NCBI RefSeq assembly: GCF_000685015.1
Contig: NZ_BAYA01000005.1
Span: 487,666 to 551,665 of the forward strand
DNA length: 64,000 nucleotides
Source of the DNA: Paraburkholderia bannensis NBRC 103871
GTDB taxonomy: Bacteria > Pseudomonadota > Gammaproteobacteria > Burkholderiales > Burkholderiaceae
Reading direction: 5' to 3'
Each line of letters opens with the position of its first letter. Within the stretch, counting starts at the first letter, position 1. The notes under the pieces are model-generated. The model was not told the DNA's origin. It saw only the letters and a list, made by a program, of their open reading frames with translations, and ran no database searches. The position numbers were made by a program, and so were the translations under genes. Positions 21,176 through 29,883 of the stretch are shown in pieces.

Positions 21176-23290
21176 ATGACTTCGAGAAGCCGCCGTGACT
21201 TTCTCCGCACCGCCGCGATGAGCGCCGGTTCGGCCACCGCCCTGACGATGCTGCCGCAAGGCATCCGCAACGCGCTCGCGATTCCCGCGAACAACCGCAC
21301 GGGCAGCATCCGTGACGTCGAGCACATCGTCGTCCTGATGCAGGAAAACCGTTCGTTCGACCATTACTTCGGCACGCTGCGCGGCGTGCGCGGATTCGGC
21401 GACACGCGCGCCATCACGCTGCCCACCGGCAAGCCGGTGTGGAACCAGCCGCTGGCTGCTGGCGTGGGCGAAGTGCTGCCGTTCCACCCGACGGCCGCCA
21501 ACCTGGGTCTGCAGTTCATCCAGGATCTGCCGCACGACTGGCCGACCACGCATGCTGCCTGGAACGGCGGCCGCTACGACCAGTGGGTGCCCGCCAAGGG
21601 CACGACCACGATGGCCTATCTCACGCGCGACGACATCCCGTTCCACTACCAGCTCGCCGACGCCTTCACGATCTGTGATGCGTATCACTGCTCGACGCTG
21701 ACCTCGACCGATCCGAACCGCTACTACATGTGGACGGGCTGGGTGGGCAACGACGGCAGCGGCGGCGGCCCGGTGGTCGACAACGCCGAGGCGGGCTACG
21801 GCTGGTCGACCTACCCCGAAGTGCTGCAGAACGCGGGCATCTCGTGGAAGATCTATCAGGACATCGGCGAAGGCCTGGACGCGAAGGGCTCGTGGGGCTG
21901 GACGGGCGACAACCCGTACATCGGCAATTACGGCGACAACTCGCTGCTGTACTTCCATCAATATCAGAACGCGCAGCCGGGCAACCCGCTCTATGACCGC
22001 GCCCGCACCGGCACCAACGTGCTTGCGGGCGGCACGTATTTCGACGTGCTCAAGCAGGACGTGGCGAACAACACCCTGCCGCAGGTGTCGTGGATCGTCG
22101 CGCCCGAAGCCTATACGGAGCATCCGAACTGGCCCGCGAATTACGGCGCATGGTACGTCGACCAGGTGCTCCAGATCCTCACGTCGAATCCCGATCTGTG
22201 GAGCAAGACCGTGCTGCTCGTGAACTACGACGAGAACGACGGTTTCTTCGATCACATTGCGCCGCCGTTCCCGCCCGCATCGAGCGCGAATGGCCTGTCG
22301 ACGGTCGATACGACCAACGAGATTTTCCCCGGCAGCAGCAAGTACGCGTCGGCCCCGTATGGACTCGGGCCGCGCGTGCCGATGCTGGTGGTCTCGCCGT
22401 GGTCGCGCGGCGGCTGGGTGTGTTCGGAGACCTTCGATCACACGTCGGTGATCCGCTTCATCGAAAAGCGCTTTGGCGCGCATCACGATCTCGCCGAGCC
22501 GAACATCACGCCGTGGCGTCGCACGGTGTGCGGCGACCTGACCTCCGCGTTCAACTTCGCCACGCCCAACGCCGCGCTGCCGACGCTGCCGTCGACGACC
22601 GGCTACGCGCCGCCCGACAAGAACCGCCATCCGGACTACGTGCCGGTGCCGCCGCTGGTCGGCAGCGTGCCGAAGCAGGAGAGCGGGGTGCGTCCTGCGC
22701 GCGCGTTGCCTTATGAGCTGTTCGTGCGTTTCAACGCGAACGCTTCGACTGGCAAGGCCAAGGCGCACTTCATCAACACGGGCCGCGCGGGCGCGGTGTT
22801 TCTCGTCTACTCGACGGGCAGCAGCGATGCGCCGCTGACCTACACGGTCGAAGCGGGCAAGCGCCTGGAAGACCACCTGACGATCGGCGCGACCGGTGCC
22901 TACGATTTCACCGTGCATGGGCCGAATGGCTTCCTGCGCCGCTTCGCTGGCAAGCAGACGTCGACGGGCTGGTTCGGTCACGGCGAAACGGCGCGTCCTG
23001 AAGTGGCCGAAGGCTACGACGTGGCGAACGGCAACCTGCAACTGCGCCTGGAGAACGTGGGCGGCTCGCGTTGCCAGTTCACCATCGTCAACGCGTATGA
23101 CCCCAGCACGAAGATCCAGCACACGGTGCGCGGCGGCGATACCGAGCAGATCTATCTGGATCTGCGCAATGCTTATGGCTGGTACGACCTGACGATTACG
23201 GTCGATAGCGATTCGACCTTTGTGCGCCGCATTGCCGGTCACGTCGAAACGGGTCATCCGAGCTATAGCGATCCGGCGCTGGGCGGCTGA
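21176..23290 (+). CDS. Phosphocholine-specific phospholipase C, Tat-exported
   Basis: A 704-residue protein starting with a twin-arginine signal (SRRDFLRTA, RR at about residues 6-7). The catalytic phosphoesterase part contains VLMQENRSFDHYFGTLRG and VNYDENDGFFDHIAPP, and the last ~170 residues form the two C-terminal beta domains typical of bacterial phosphocholine phospholipases C (PlcN/PlcH type). It cleaves phosphatidylcholine-like lipids outside the cytoplasm, providing phosphate and choline or acting on host membranes. I place the start at the ATG immediately before the Tat motif rather than one 33 bp upstream. A terminator follows. Confidence 0.9.
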   Translation: MTSRSRRDFLRTAAMSAGSATALTMLPQGIRNALAIPANNRTGSIRDVEHIVVLMQENRSFDHYFGTLRGVRGFGDTRAITLPTGKPVWNQPLAAGVGEVLPFHPTAANLGLQFIQDLPHDWPTTHAAWNGGRYDQWVPAKGTTTMAYLTRDDIPFHYQLADAFTICDAYHCSTLTSTDPNRYYMWTGWVGNDGSGGGPVVDNAEAGYGWSTYPEVLQNAGISWKIYQDIGEGLDAKGSWGWTGDNPYIGNYGDNSLLYFHQYQNAQPGNPLYDRARTGTNVLAGGTYFDVLKQDVANNTLPQVSWIVAPEAYTEHPNWPANYGAWYVDQVLQILTSNPDLWSKTVLLVNYDENDGFFDHIAPPFPPASSANGLSTVDTTNEIFPGSSKYASAPYGLGPRVPMLVVSPWSRGGWVCSETFDHTSVIRFIEKRFGAHHDLAEPNITPWRRTVCGDLTSAFNFATPNAALPTLPSTTGYAPPDKNRHPDYVPVPPLVGSVPKQESGVRPARALPYELFVRFNANASTGKAKAHFINTGRAGAVFLVYSTGSSDAPLTYTVEAGKRLEDHLTIGATGAYDFTVHGPNGFLRRFAGKQTSTGWFGHGETARPEVAEGYDVANGNLQLRLENVGGSRCQFTIVNAYDPSTKIQHTVRGGDTEQIYLDLRNAYGWYDLTITVDSDSTFVRRIAGHVETGHPSYSDPALGG

Positions 23291-23319
23291 AACACCGCTA
23301 CATCGCGGCGTTTGACCGC

Positions 23320-23360
23320 AAAAACCACGGTTGCGCTGTGAAGCGCGCCGTGGTTTTTTT
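23320..23360 (+). terminator. Intrinsic terminator after phospholipase C
   Basis: AAAAACCACGG (23320-23330) pairs with CCGTGGTTTTT (23348-23358), an 11-bp stem, followed by more T residues. The A run on the left means it can serve the other strand too. Confidence 0.85.
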
Positions 23361-23448
23361 ATGGGCGCGTGGCGCGCAAAGGAGGGCGATTGAGTGAAAC
23401 GTGGTCAAATCGCGCGCACTGTGCGTACACAATCCACGGAGACCCACC

Positions 23449-23895
23449 ATGACCGATTCCTGCCAACTTGCCTGCCTGTGCGGCGCGATCAAAGTCGATC
23501 TGATCGGAGAGCCGGCGGCGCGTGCGAATTGCCACTGCGGAACCTGCCGCGACTTCTATGCAACGCCGATGCTTTCCGCCACGGCTTGGGCAAGTGAAAA
23601 CGTCGTGGCGCACGGCGCGCCGAAGGTGTTCCAGCACCCGACAAAGCGTATGTCGCGCGCGTTCTGCGCGACATGTGGCGAGACCGTATTCGGCACCAAT
23701 CGCCTTGGCATGCGGGTGGTGTTGAACAGCCTGCTCGCACGCGCGCACGACGGCACGCTACCCGCGAATCGCACGCCAACCATGCATCTGTTCTACCGTG
23801 ATCGCGTGCTGAACGTCAGCGACTCGCTGATCAAGTATCTCGACGGCTGGGACGGCCCGACGGTCGAAGACAATGACGGGGCCACCTGTTCATGA
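23449..23895 (+). CDS. GFA family zinc protein
   Basis: A 148-residue protein of the glutathione-dependent formaldehyde-activating enzyme / CENP-V fold. Zinc ligands are visible as ACLCG near residue 10, CHCGTCRDF near 28-36 and CATCGETVFGTN near 65. Family members bind zinc and sometimes glutathione adducts, but most are functionally undefined. ATG 23449 follows GGAG at a good distance. Its stop overlaps the next start by ATGA, so the two are co-translated. Confidence 0.85.
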   Translation: MTDSCQLACLCGAIKVDLIGEPAARANCHCGTCRDFYATPMLSATAWASENVVAHGAPKVFQHPTKRMSRAFCATCGETVFGTNRLGMRVVLNSLLARAHDGTLPANRTPTMHLFYRDRVLNVSDSLIKYLDGWDGPTVEDNDGATCS

Positions 23896-24233
23896 ATGAC
23901 AAAGCCAGTTGCACCCTGCGCGAACGCCAGCAGGCGATGTGCCAAAAATACGGACTGACCTGGACACGGCCTGAAGAGATGGTTGCGCTAGCAATCGGTT
24001 CGCTGGGACGCATGCCGGTGTACGGCACGCGGCTGCCGCTGCCGGAAGGCGGCAACATCGGCTGGTTTATCCATTGCGGCGAGTATTCGGACGCACCGGA
24101 CTTTTATCAGCCGCTGCATGTCGAGCATCTGGCAGCACGCCTGCCGCGCGTGCTCGACTACCTTGCGCTGCCACCGGGCGTGCGCTTCATCATCGACGAC
24201 GAGGGCTACGAAGACGTCTGGCTGGACGATTGA
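23892..24233 (+). CDS. Small protein resembling the Imm33/DUF2185 family
   Basis: A 113-residue acidic protein. The C-terminal half (GWFIHCGEYSDAPDFYQPLH, then LDYLALPPGVRFIIDDEGYEDVWLD) resembles the Imm33/DUF2185 fold, a family first noted as immunity proteins but widespread outside toxin loci. No toxin gene is nearby, so a housekeeping role alongside the GFA protein is more likely than immunity. Its 3' end overlaps the convergent LysR gene by 28 bp. Confidence 0.6.
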   Translation: MNDKASCTLRERQQAMCQKYGLTWTRPEEMVALAIGSLGRMPVYGTRLPLPEGGNIGWFIHCGEYSDAPDFYQPLHVEHLAARLPRVLDYLALPPGVRFIIDDEGYEDVWLDD

Positions 24234-25087
24234 CCGACGATCAGCCCCAGCAACCCCCGCGCCGCCTCGCTCAATTGCAGCGCGTCGCGATGCACGATGC
24301 CGATATCGCGATGAAACGTGTGGTGACCGAGATCGATGGCGCGCACGTCCGTTGGCCAGCGCCGGTACGTCGCGGTCTGCGGAACGAGCGCCACGCCCAC
24401 GCCGTTGCCAACGAGCTTTACGATGGCCTCCAGTTCGTCGAGTTCGCACACCTCTTGCCCCCTGATCTGCATGCGCCGCAGAAAACGGTCGACCTGTCTG
24501 CCGCCAAACGACGCGCGGTCGTAACGAATAAAAGGTTGTTGCGCGAGCAACGTCATCCAGTCGCTGCCTTTCAGCGCGCGCGGCACAATCAGGCGGAACG
24601 GCTCGCTGGTGATGGGGCTCCAGCGCAGGTCGCTCTGGAGCGCGAAGGGCGGGCGAATGATCGCGGCCAGATCGAGCTCGCCCGCATCGACGAGATTGAC
24701 GAGTTCCATCGACAGCCCCGGAATCACCCGCGTATGCGCGCCCGGAAACTGCCGATGAAACGCGGCGAGCGCATCAGGCAACAACGCGCGTTGCACTGAC
24801 GCAATCGCGCCGATATTCACGCGCACAACGGCAGCAGGATCCACGGTTACGGTGCTGAGATTGCCGTAGAGCTGCAACACCTCCTGCGCCTGCACGAGCA
24901 GTTGGTGCCCCCGCGCATTCAGGCGCGCATTGCGTCCCTCGCGCTCGAACAGCGCGAAGCCCAGTTCGGCTTCGAGACGCTGCATCTGCGCGCTCACGGC
25001 GGCCTGGGTCAGCCCGATGCGCTTGCCCGCAGCGGCGAATGTGCCTTCACTTGCCACGGCAAGCAGCGTCTTCAGTTCGCGGATCAT
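24206..25087 (-). CDS. LysR-family regulator
   Basis: A 293-residue LysR-type regulator starting directly with the helix-turn-helix (MIRELKTLLAVASEGTFAAA, TQAAVSAQMQRLEAELGFAL) and followed by a regular effector domain. It is divergent from the VOC protein gene across 111 bp that include an A+T-rich palindrome-like stretch (about 25100-25135), so that gene is its probable target. Confidence 0.87.
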   Translation of the reverse strand: MIRELKTLLAVASEGTFAAAGKRIGLTQAAVSAQMQRLEAELGFALFEREGRNARLNARGHQLLVQAQEVLQLYGNLSTVTVDPAAVVRVNIGAIASVQRALLPDALAAFHRQFPGAHTRVIPGLSMELVNLVDAGELDLAAIIRPPFALQSDLRWSPITSEPFRLIVPRALKGSDWMTLLAQQPFIRYDRASFGGRQVDRFLRRMQIRGQEVCELDELEAIVKLVGNGVGVALVPQTATYRRWPTDVRAIDLGHHTFHRDIGIVHRDALQLSEAARGLLGLIVGQSSSQTSS

Positions 25088-25198
25088 TCACAAAAATCCT
25101 TGATGAATCGAGAAATTATATATTGATTTTATTTTTCAACCGCGCGCCCTAAGATTGCCCGGCACCGAGCACATTCAGCACACGAAGAGGAGCACACC

Positions 25199-25624
25199 AT
25201 GAGTCTTTCGCCGTTTCACCTGGCGATTCCGGTCTACGACCTGGCCGCCGCACGCGACTTCTATGGCCGCGTATTCGGCCTCGAAGAAGGGCGTTCGAGC
25301 ACGCATTGGGTCGATTTCGACTTTTTCGGGCACCAGCTCGTGATTCACGAACATCCGAAAACTGCTTCGCAGGAAGCCGCGCACACCAATGCCGTGGACG
25401 GCCATGACGTGCCGGTACCGCATTTCGGCGTGGTACTGGAATGGGCGCGGTGGGAGGGGCTGGCGCAGCGCCTGCGCGAGTTCGGCACGCAGTTCGTGAT
25501 CGAACCGTATATCCGTTTTCAGGGGCAGGTAGGCGAGCAGGCGACGATGTTCCTGTTCGACCCGTGCGGCAATGCGCTGGAATTCAAGGCGTTCAAGGAT
25601 ATCGGGCAGCTGTTTGCCAAATAA
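25199..25624 (+). CDS. VOC family protein (glyoxalase/dioxygenase superfamily)
   Basis: A 141-residue single VOC unit pair: [20 protein letters not shown] at the N terminus gives the first metal-binding His, and [12 protein letters not shown] near the end gives the Glu ligand. It is similar in size to glyoxalase-like and extradiol dioxygenase-related small proteins. AGAGGAG precedes the ATG. The reaction cannot be told from sequence; the divergent LysR gene suggests induction by a small molecule, perhaps a toxic carbonyl or drug. Confidence 0.82.
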   Translation: MSLSPFHLAIPVYDLAAARDFYGRVFGLEEGRSSTHWVDFDFFGHQLVIHEHPKTASQEAAHTNAVDGHDVPVPHFGVVLEWARWEGLAQRLREFGTQFVIEPYIRFQGQVGEQATMFLFDPCGNALEFKAFKDIGQLFAK

Positions 25625-25642
25625 GCGCTTGAAGCGGGGGAC

Positions 25643-25669
25643 GGCGCGCGCTGGAAGGTCGCGCGCGCC
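25643..25669. terminator. GC-rich hairpin between convergent genes
   Basis: GGCGCGCGC-TGGAAGGTC-GCGCGCGCC, a 9-bp perfect stem between the convergent VOC and hydrolase genes. No T tract, so it may attenuate both transcripts rather than act as a full intrinsic terminator. Confidence 0.5.
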
Positions 25670-25678
25670 TGGCAGGCT

Positions 25679-26575
25679 TTAGCGGCCTTCGTAGATGAAG
25701 TTGCGCACGTGCGTGTTGAAGAGATCGGCGTGCGTGGCGTTCATGCCGTGCGTCGCACCCTTCATCGTCACGCGCTGCGCGTAGTCGATCCACTCGTCGA
25801 GCGCTTCGACGTTGTTGCGGAACATCAGCGGGCTGCGCTGTCCGTCGATCAGCAGCGTACGGCACTTGATGTCGGCGGCCGGGCGGCGCGTGTAGGCGGG
25901 CAGCGGATCGTCGAGCTGCTTGGGCAGCGTCGTCGCGTTGGCGATCGCCATTTCGCGGAACCCGTGCGGGCTCTTGCGCCACGCGCCGGGCATGCTCACC
26001 GAATCCACAAACAGTTCCAGACCGTCTTCGAGCTGACCGTTGCCGATCAGGTCGGCCGCGCGCGCGCGCAGCGCGTTGGTGGCCGGCGGCAGGACGTCGT
26101 CGTCGTCTTCGAGGCGGCGCAGCGGGCCGCCCGGATCGGCAAGGACGAGCGTGCGCACGAGACGCGGATAACGGCGAGCGAGGTGATAGGCAATGCTGCC
26201 GCCGCGCGAGTGACCCACGAGGTGCACCGACTCCAGACCCAGCGCGACGATGAATTCGGCCAGTTCGTGCAGGTGGCTTTCCCAGCCGAACTCGCCCTGG
26301 ATGCAGGCGTCGGCGGCCGGCCAGTAGTGGCTCAGGCTCGGCGCGATGCAACGGAAGTCGTCTTCGAGGCCGTCGAGCTGCGGCGCCCAGTAGCGGTAAT
26401 CGCAGAGCGAACCGTGGACGAACAGCAGCGGTTCGCCGGTGCCCCGTTCGAGGTACGGCAGAACGACGCCCGAGTCGAGCGTCGCGAACGACAGGTCGGG
26501 CGGGGCAAGCAGGGACGGATCGATGCGTTGGTTCAAGGAGATCACTCCATTCGCGGAGATGACACTTTGCCGCAT
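25679..26575 (-). CDS. Alpha/beta hydrolase
   Basis: A protein of up to 298 residues with the alpha/beta hydrolase fold: oxyanion loop FVHGSLCDYRYW, nucleophile elbow GHSRGGS (Ser 123 counted from ATG 26575) and a late His in ATHGMNATHADLF. The family includes esterases, haloperoxidase-like and C-C hydrolases; the substrate is unknown. The start is uncertain: ATG 26575 lacks a ribosome-binding site, while an in-frame TTG at 26536 has GGAG 8 nt upstream and would remove 13 residues. Confidence 0.82.
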   Translation of the reverse strand: MRQSVISANGVISLNQRIDPSLLAPPDLSFATLDSGVVLPYLERGTGEPLLFVHGSLCDYRYWAPQLDGLEDDFRCIAPSLSHYWPAADACIQGEFGWESHLHELAEFIVALGLESVHLVGHSRGGSIAYHLARRYPRLVRTLVLADPGGPLRRLEDDDDVLPPATNALRARAADLIGNGQLEDGLELFVDSVSMPGAWRKSPHGFREMAIANATTLPKQLDDPLPAYTRRPAADIKCRTLLIDGQRSPLMFRNNVEALDEWIDYAQRVTMKGATHGMNATHADLFNTHVRNFIYEGR

Positions 26576-26639
26576 CAGAACGCTTATGGGAAACGCATTA
26601 AATTGATGCTCGCAATCAGTTTTTCTGATTGACAGCTAG

Positions 26640-26658
26640 GTGAAACCCTCGGTTTCAC
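26640..26658 (-). terminator. Hairpin downstream of the acetyltransferase pair
   Basis: GTGAAACC-CTC-GGTTTCAC, an 8-bp stem located just past the end of the minus-strand acetyltransferase genes; a second dyad CAATCAG-TTTTT-CTGATTG lies at 26613-26631. Together they probably end that transcript before the hydrolase gene begins. Confidence 0.45.
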
Positions 26659-26672
26659 GGGTGAAACGCGGG

Positions 26673-27119
26673 TCAGAGTGAAAGGCGGTAGCGCACGAAG
26701 TCGTCGGCGGGGGTGAATTCGTCGTAGAGCTTGCGCGCCGGGTTGTCCTGGCGCGTGTGCCAGTAGATCCGCGACCAGCCGCGCTGCCTGCCCAGCGCGA
26801 CCAGATCCGCGATCAGCGCGCGGCCAATGCCCTTGCCGCGAGCGTCGGGGTCGACAAACAGGTCTTCCAGATAGCAGATGGGCGCGTCGACCCACGTGCC
26901 CTCGTGCAGCACGCCCAGGGCGAAACCCATCACCCGTCCGTCGACTTCGGCGATCCGGCCGAACAGGCCGGTATCGGTGTGGAGCATGCGCTGCCAGGTG
27001 CGCTCGCTGATCTGGGGCGCGACGCCCGCTGCGTAAAAGGCGTTGTAGCCCGCCCACAGCCGGAACCAGTCGGCGCGGTCGGCGGGCGCGGGGTCGCGGA
27101 TCACGAACGGCTCATGCAT
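26673..27119 (-). CDS. GNAT family N-acetyltransferase
   Basis: A 148-residue acetyltransferase. The acetyl-CoA loop is in LFVDPDARGKGIGRALI (residues about 88-104, the R/Q-x-x-G-x-G/A motif), followed by GWSRIYWHTRQDNPARKLYDEF, the standard motif B region. It overlaps the upstream acetyltransferase gene by 8 bp, so both are made from one message. The acceptor (amine, peptide or antibiotic) is not predictable. Confidence 0.85.
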   Translation of the reverse strand: MHEPFVIRDPAPADRADWFRLWAGYNAFYAAGVAPQISERTWQRMLHTDTGLFGRIAEVDGRVMGFALGVLHEGTWVDAPICYLEDLFVDPDARGKGIGRALIADLVALGRQRGWSRIYWHTRQDNPARKLYDEFTPADDFVRYRLSL

Positions 27120-27822
27120 CGCGCAGGCTCGCGAGCGAGGCGCGCTGGTTGCCCTCGGCGTCGAAGTTGGTGGGCGCAAGCCAGGTCTCGAACGCGCGCT
27201 TCGCCTGCGGCCAGTCCTGGTCGACGATCGCGAACCAGGCGGTGTCGCGGCTGCGGCCTTTATAGACCACGGCCTGGCGGAAAATGCCTTCGAACTGGAA
27301 GCCCAGGCGCTGCGCGGTCTTGCGCGACGGCGCGTTGAGGCTGTCGCACTTCCACTCGTAGCGGCGGTAGCCAAGCTCGTCGAAGACGTAGCGCATCAGC
27401 AGGTATTGCGCTTCGGTGGAGATCGCCGTGCGCTTGAGCAGCGGCGAAAACGTCACGCTGCCGACTTCGATCGCGCCGTGCGCGGGCTCTATGCGCATCA
27501 GCGCGAAGGTGCCCACGGCCTTGTCGCTCGCACGATCGACGATGGCGTAATGCAGCGGGTCTTCCGAGGCCGCGGCCCTGGCGAGATAGGCGCGGAACGA
27601 CTCGAAATCGGTGAACGGGCCGACGAAGAGGTAAGTCCAGTCGCTGCCGTCGGGCGCGGCGCTATAGGCTTCGAAGAGATCGGCGGCATGCCGCTCCACA
27701 TCGACGGGCTCGATGCGGCAACGCTCGCCTTCGATGGTCACGCGCGCGGGGCGCTCGCGGGGCGTCCAGCTGTCCAGCGCCGCGCCGATGGGTTGCTGAT
27801 GTTCGTTGGTTCTCGCTGCCAT
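27112..27822 (-). CDS. GNAT family acetyltransferase, RimJ/RimL-like
   Basis: A 236-residue protein. A ~30-residue polar leader precedes the RimJ/RimL-type domain (RCRIEPVDVERHAADLFEAY, VGTFALMRIEPAHGAIEVGS, YEWKCDSLNAPSRKTAQRLG, FQFEGIFRQAVVYKGRSRDT). This subgroup acetylates N termini of ribosomal proteins or other small acceptors. It is first in a two-gene minus-strand operon and is divergent from the sigma factor gene. Confidence 0.85.
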   Translation of the reverse strand: MAARTNEHQQPIGAALDSWTPRERPARVTIEGERCRIEPVDVERHAADLFEAYSAAPDGSDWTYLFVGPFTDFESFRAYLARAAASEDPLHYAIVDRASDKAVGTFALMRIEPAHGAIEVGSVTFSPLLKRTAISTEAQYLLMRYVFDELGYRRYEWKCDSLNAPSRKTAQRLGFQFEGIFRQAVVYKGRSRDTAWFAIVDQDWPQAKRAFETWLAPTNFDAEGNQRASLASLRDA

Positions 27823-27987
27823 GCTTCACAAGCTCCGGTCGTGTGACGGTGACGTCGCGTGGGCGCAGCCCTCTGCGCCGATGATTCACTAAGGTAACCC
27901 GGTATGTGGCTCCTTGAAAGATCCACGAAGTGTGAGTTCGGTAGAGCCACCAGTCGGATCGTCAGACGAAAGAATTTCGCCCGGCCT

Positions 27988-28013
27988 GTAACCCGCTGGC
28001 CGCCGCGAGCGAA
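27988..28013 (+). promoter_or_regulatory. Candidate ECF promoter of the sigma factor operon
   Basis: GTAACC (27988-27993), exactly 16 bp, then CGAA (28010-28013). From memory this is the consensus of Caulobacter SigF promoters, which drive the sigF-nrsF operon itself. A second weaker match, GTAACC-N16-GAAA, starts at 27894. The site lies 85 bp before the proposed start of the sigma factor gene, consistent with autoregulation. Confidence 0.65.
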
Positions 28014-28097
28014 TTAAGTGGGCAAGCCGTGCGGTGCATGAGTCGCGCATGAGTCTCGTGTGTGATCGGCACTGCCACACTACAGGGGAATTCGAAC

Positions 28098-28838
28098 GTG
28101 AACTGGGCGAATCGTGCAGCGCAGTGGCCCCAGGCGGACGACTCCGGCCCGCAGGGTCACGCCGTGAGCGCTATTGCGGCGCAGGACAGCTTCGGCTACC
28201 CTCACCCGATCGCGCCCCGACCCGGCGGGAACGCCGGCAGGCACGCCGTCGCGGGCGCGTCCTCCCAACGTCGCGACGACCCAGGACGCCCTTTGTACCC
28301 AGCGGAAATCCGTCTCAAAGCGCTGTTCGTGAGCGGCCTCGAAGGCGATGCCGACGCGTATCGCACTTTTCTGCAGGAGCTCACGCGCCATTTGCGCGCG
28401 TATCTGCGCCGGCGCATCCCGCAGTTGCACGACGATGTGGAGGATCTCGTGCAGGAAATCCTGCTCGCCGTGCACAACGCGCGCCACACGTGGCGTCCCG
28501 ATGAACCGCTGACCGCCTGGGTGCACGCGATTGCCCGCTACAAGCTGATGGACTTCTTTCGCTCGCGCTCCCGGCGCGAATCGCTCAACGACCCGCTCGA
28601 CGATCACACCGACCTGTTCGCGCAGGCCGACGACGAACCGGCGCAGGCGCGCCGCGACATCGGCAAGCTGCTCGACCAGTTGCCCGACAAGCAGCGCCTG
28701 CCGATCGTGCACGTCAAGCTGGAGGGGCGCTCGGTGGTCGAGGCCGCGAAGCTCACGGGGCTGTCCGAATCGGCGGTGAAGGTGGGCATTCATCGCGGCC
28801 TGAAGGCGCTTGCCGCGCGCATCCGGGGGGCGCAATGA
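28098..28838 (+). CDS. ECF-type RNA polymerase sigma factor, SigF-like
   Basis: A 246-residue sigma-70 family protein. After a ~75-residue nonconserved leader comes region 2 ([40 protein letters not shown]) and then region 4 ([40 protein letters not shown]). I propose GTG 28098, preceded by AGGGGA (28083-28088); an ATG 36 bp earlier is in frame but has no such signal. Its stop overlaps the start of the NrsF-type gene (ATGA), the layout of ECF sigma factors and their membrane anti-sigma factors. Confidence 0.85.
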   Translation: MNWANRAAQWPQADDSGPQGHAVSAIAAQDSFGYPHPIAPRPGGNAGRHAVAGASSQRRDDPGRPLYPAEIRLKALFVSGLEGDADAYRTFLQELTRHLRAYLRRRIPQLHDDVEDLVQEILLAVHNARHTWRPDEPLTAWVHAIARYKLMDFFRSRSRRESLNDPLDDHTDLFAQADDEPAQARRDIGKLLDQLPDKQRLPIVHVKLEGRSVVEAAKLTGLSESAVKVGIHRGLKALAARIRGAQ

Positions 28839-29476
28839 AAACCGACGATCTCATCACGCTGCTGTCCACCGGCGTCACGCGTGTAGACCGCAAGGCGGCC
28901 TTGCGCCGCTTCGCGCGCGCGCTGCCGCTCGGACTCGCAGGCTCGCTCATCCTGGTGGCGATTGTGTTTGGCGTGCGCCGCGACCTGATGGATGTCGCGC
29001 AGACCCCTATTTTCTGGGCCAAGATCGCGTTTCCTCTGGCCGTGGCGATCGCGGCGGCGCTGACCGTGAGCCGCCTTGGGCGGCCCGGCGTGCGGGGCGG
29101 TTACGCGTGGGCGCTGGTGGTCGCGCCCTTCGTCGTCGTGTGGCTGGCGGGCTGGGCCACGCTTGACACCGCCGCGCCCGCCGAGCGCGTGCCACTGATG
29201 CTCGGCCTGTCGTGGCGCACCTGTCCGTTCAATATCCTGCTGCTGTCGGTGCCGACCTTCGTTGCGGTGTTCTGGGCAGCGAAGGGACTGGCGCCCACGC
29301 GTCCACGTCTTGCGGGCGCGGCAGCGGGACTCTTTGCGAGCGCGCTCGCCACCATCGCGTACTGCGTCCATTGCCCGGAGATGAGCCCGGCGTTCTGGAG
29401 CATCTGGTACGCCATCGGCATGCTATTGCCCGCGGCGATTGGCGCGTGGCTCGGCCCGCGCCTGTTGCGCTGGTAA
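28835..29476 (+). CDS. NrsF-type (DUF1109) membrane anti-sigma factor
   Basis: A 213-residue inner-membrane protein with about six hydrophobic spans, of the DUF1109/NrsF family. Cysteines lie in LSWRTCPFN and [11 protein letters not shown], outside or at the edge of spans; in Caulobacter NrsF conserved cysteines are needed to sense chromate and other heavy-metal stress and release SigF. It would hold the overlapping sigma factor inactive at the membrane until stress. The start codon overlaps the sigma factor stop. Confidence 0.85.
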   Translation: MKTDDLITLLSTGVTRVDRKAALRRFARALPLGLAGSLILVAIVFGVRRDLMDVAQTPIFWAKIAFPLAVAIAAALTVSRLGRPGVRGGYAWALVVAPFVVVWLAGWATLDTAAPAERVPLMLGLSWRTCPFNILLLSVPTFVAVFWAAKGLAPTRPRLAGAAAGLFASALATIAYCVHCPEMSPAFWSIWYAIGMLLPAAIGAWLGPRLLRW

Positions 29477-29479
29477 AAC

Positions 29480-29522
29480 AAGGCGTTTTGTCATCCTCGA
29501 TTCCTCCTCGATAAAACGCCTT
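29480..29522 (+). terminator. Hairpin after the sigma/anti-sigma operon
   Basis: AAGGCGTTTT (29480-29489) and AAAACGCCTT (29513-29522) form a perfect 10-bp stem around a 23-nt loop directly after the NrsF stop. No T tract follows on the plus strand. Confidence 0.5.
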
Positions 29523-29628
29523 CCTGAATTAATTAGTCATCCTTTATATGTGTCGTGGTCACGCCTGTCTTGCGGGGGCGCGGCCAGGCCTGTCCATGTG
29601 ACATGATTTAACAACCCATCCGGCCGCT

Positions 29629-29838
29629 TTGCTTAATAATAAGACGGCTCCTGGAGCAATCGTGCGCAGTCCAAATCAAGGCTGCAATGCAGCTGAATAT
29701 TGGAGGTCACTGCGCTTGCCGGGAGCGTACGCGCGGACTCACGAAGCCCGAAGTTGGTCGTGGATTCTGGTGCTCCCCCTCACCTATGACCAACTTCATT
29801 TGCCAGTCTGGATGCGCGTATCCGACTGGCTTTTTTTT
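29629..29838 (+). ncRNA. Candidate structured RNA ending at an intrinsic terminator
   Basis: The 407-bp gap between the anti-sigma and response-regulator genes holds two strong stems in series: AAGTTGGTC/GACCAACTT (29751-29759 with 29788-29796, 9 bp perfect) and GCCAGTC/GACTGGC (29802-29808 with 29824-29830) followed by eight Ts. A terminator placed 45 bp before a gene start implies a short transcript ending there, either a small RNA or an attenuated leader. No family recognised; the 5' end is a guess. Confidence 0.45.
29802..29838 (+). terminator. Intrinsic terminator upstream of the response regulator gene
   Basis: GCCAGTC - 15 nt - GACTGGC followed by TTTTTTTT. The orientation is plus, towards the regulator gene whose ATG is at 29884. 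Confidence 0.8.
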
Positions 29839-29883
29839 CAGCAGTGAACAGGTGACTCCAGGTAAAAAAGAAGAGCTTGACTG

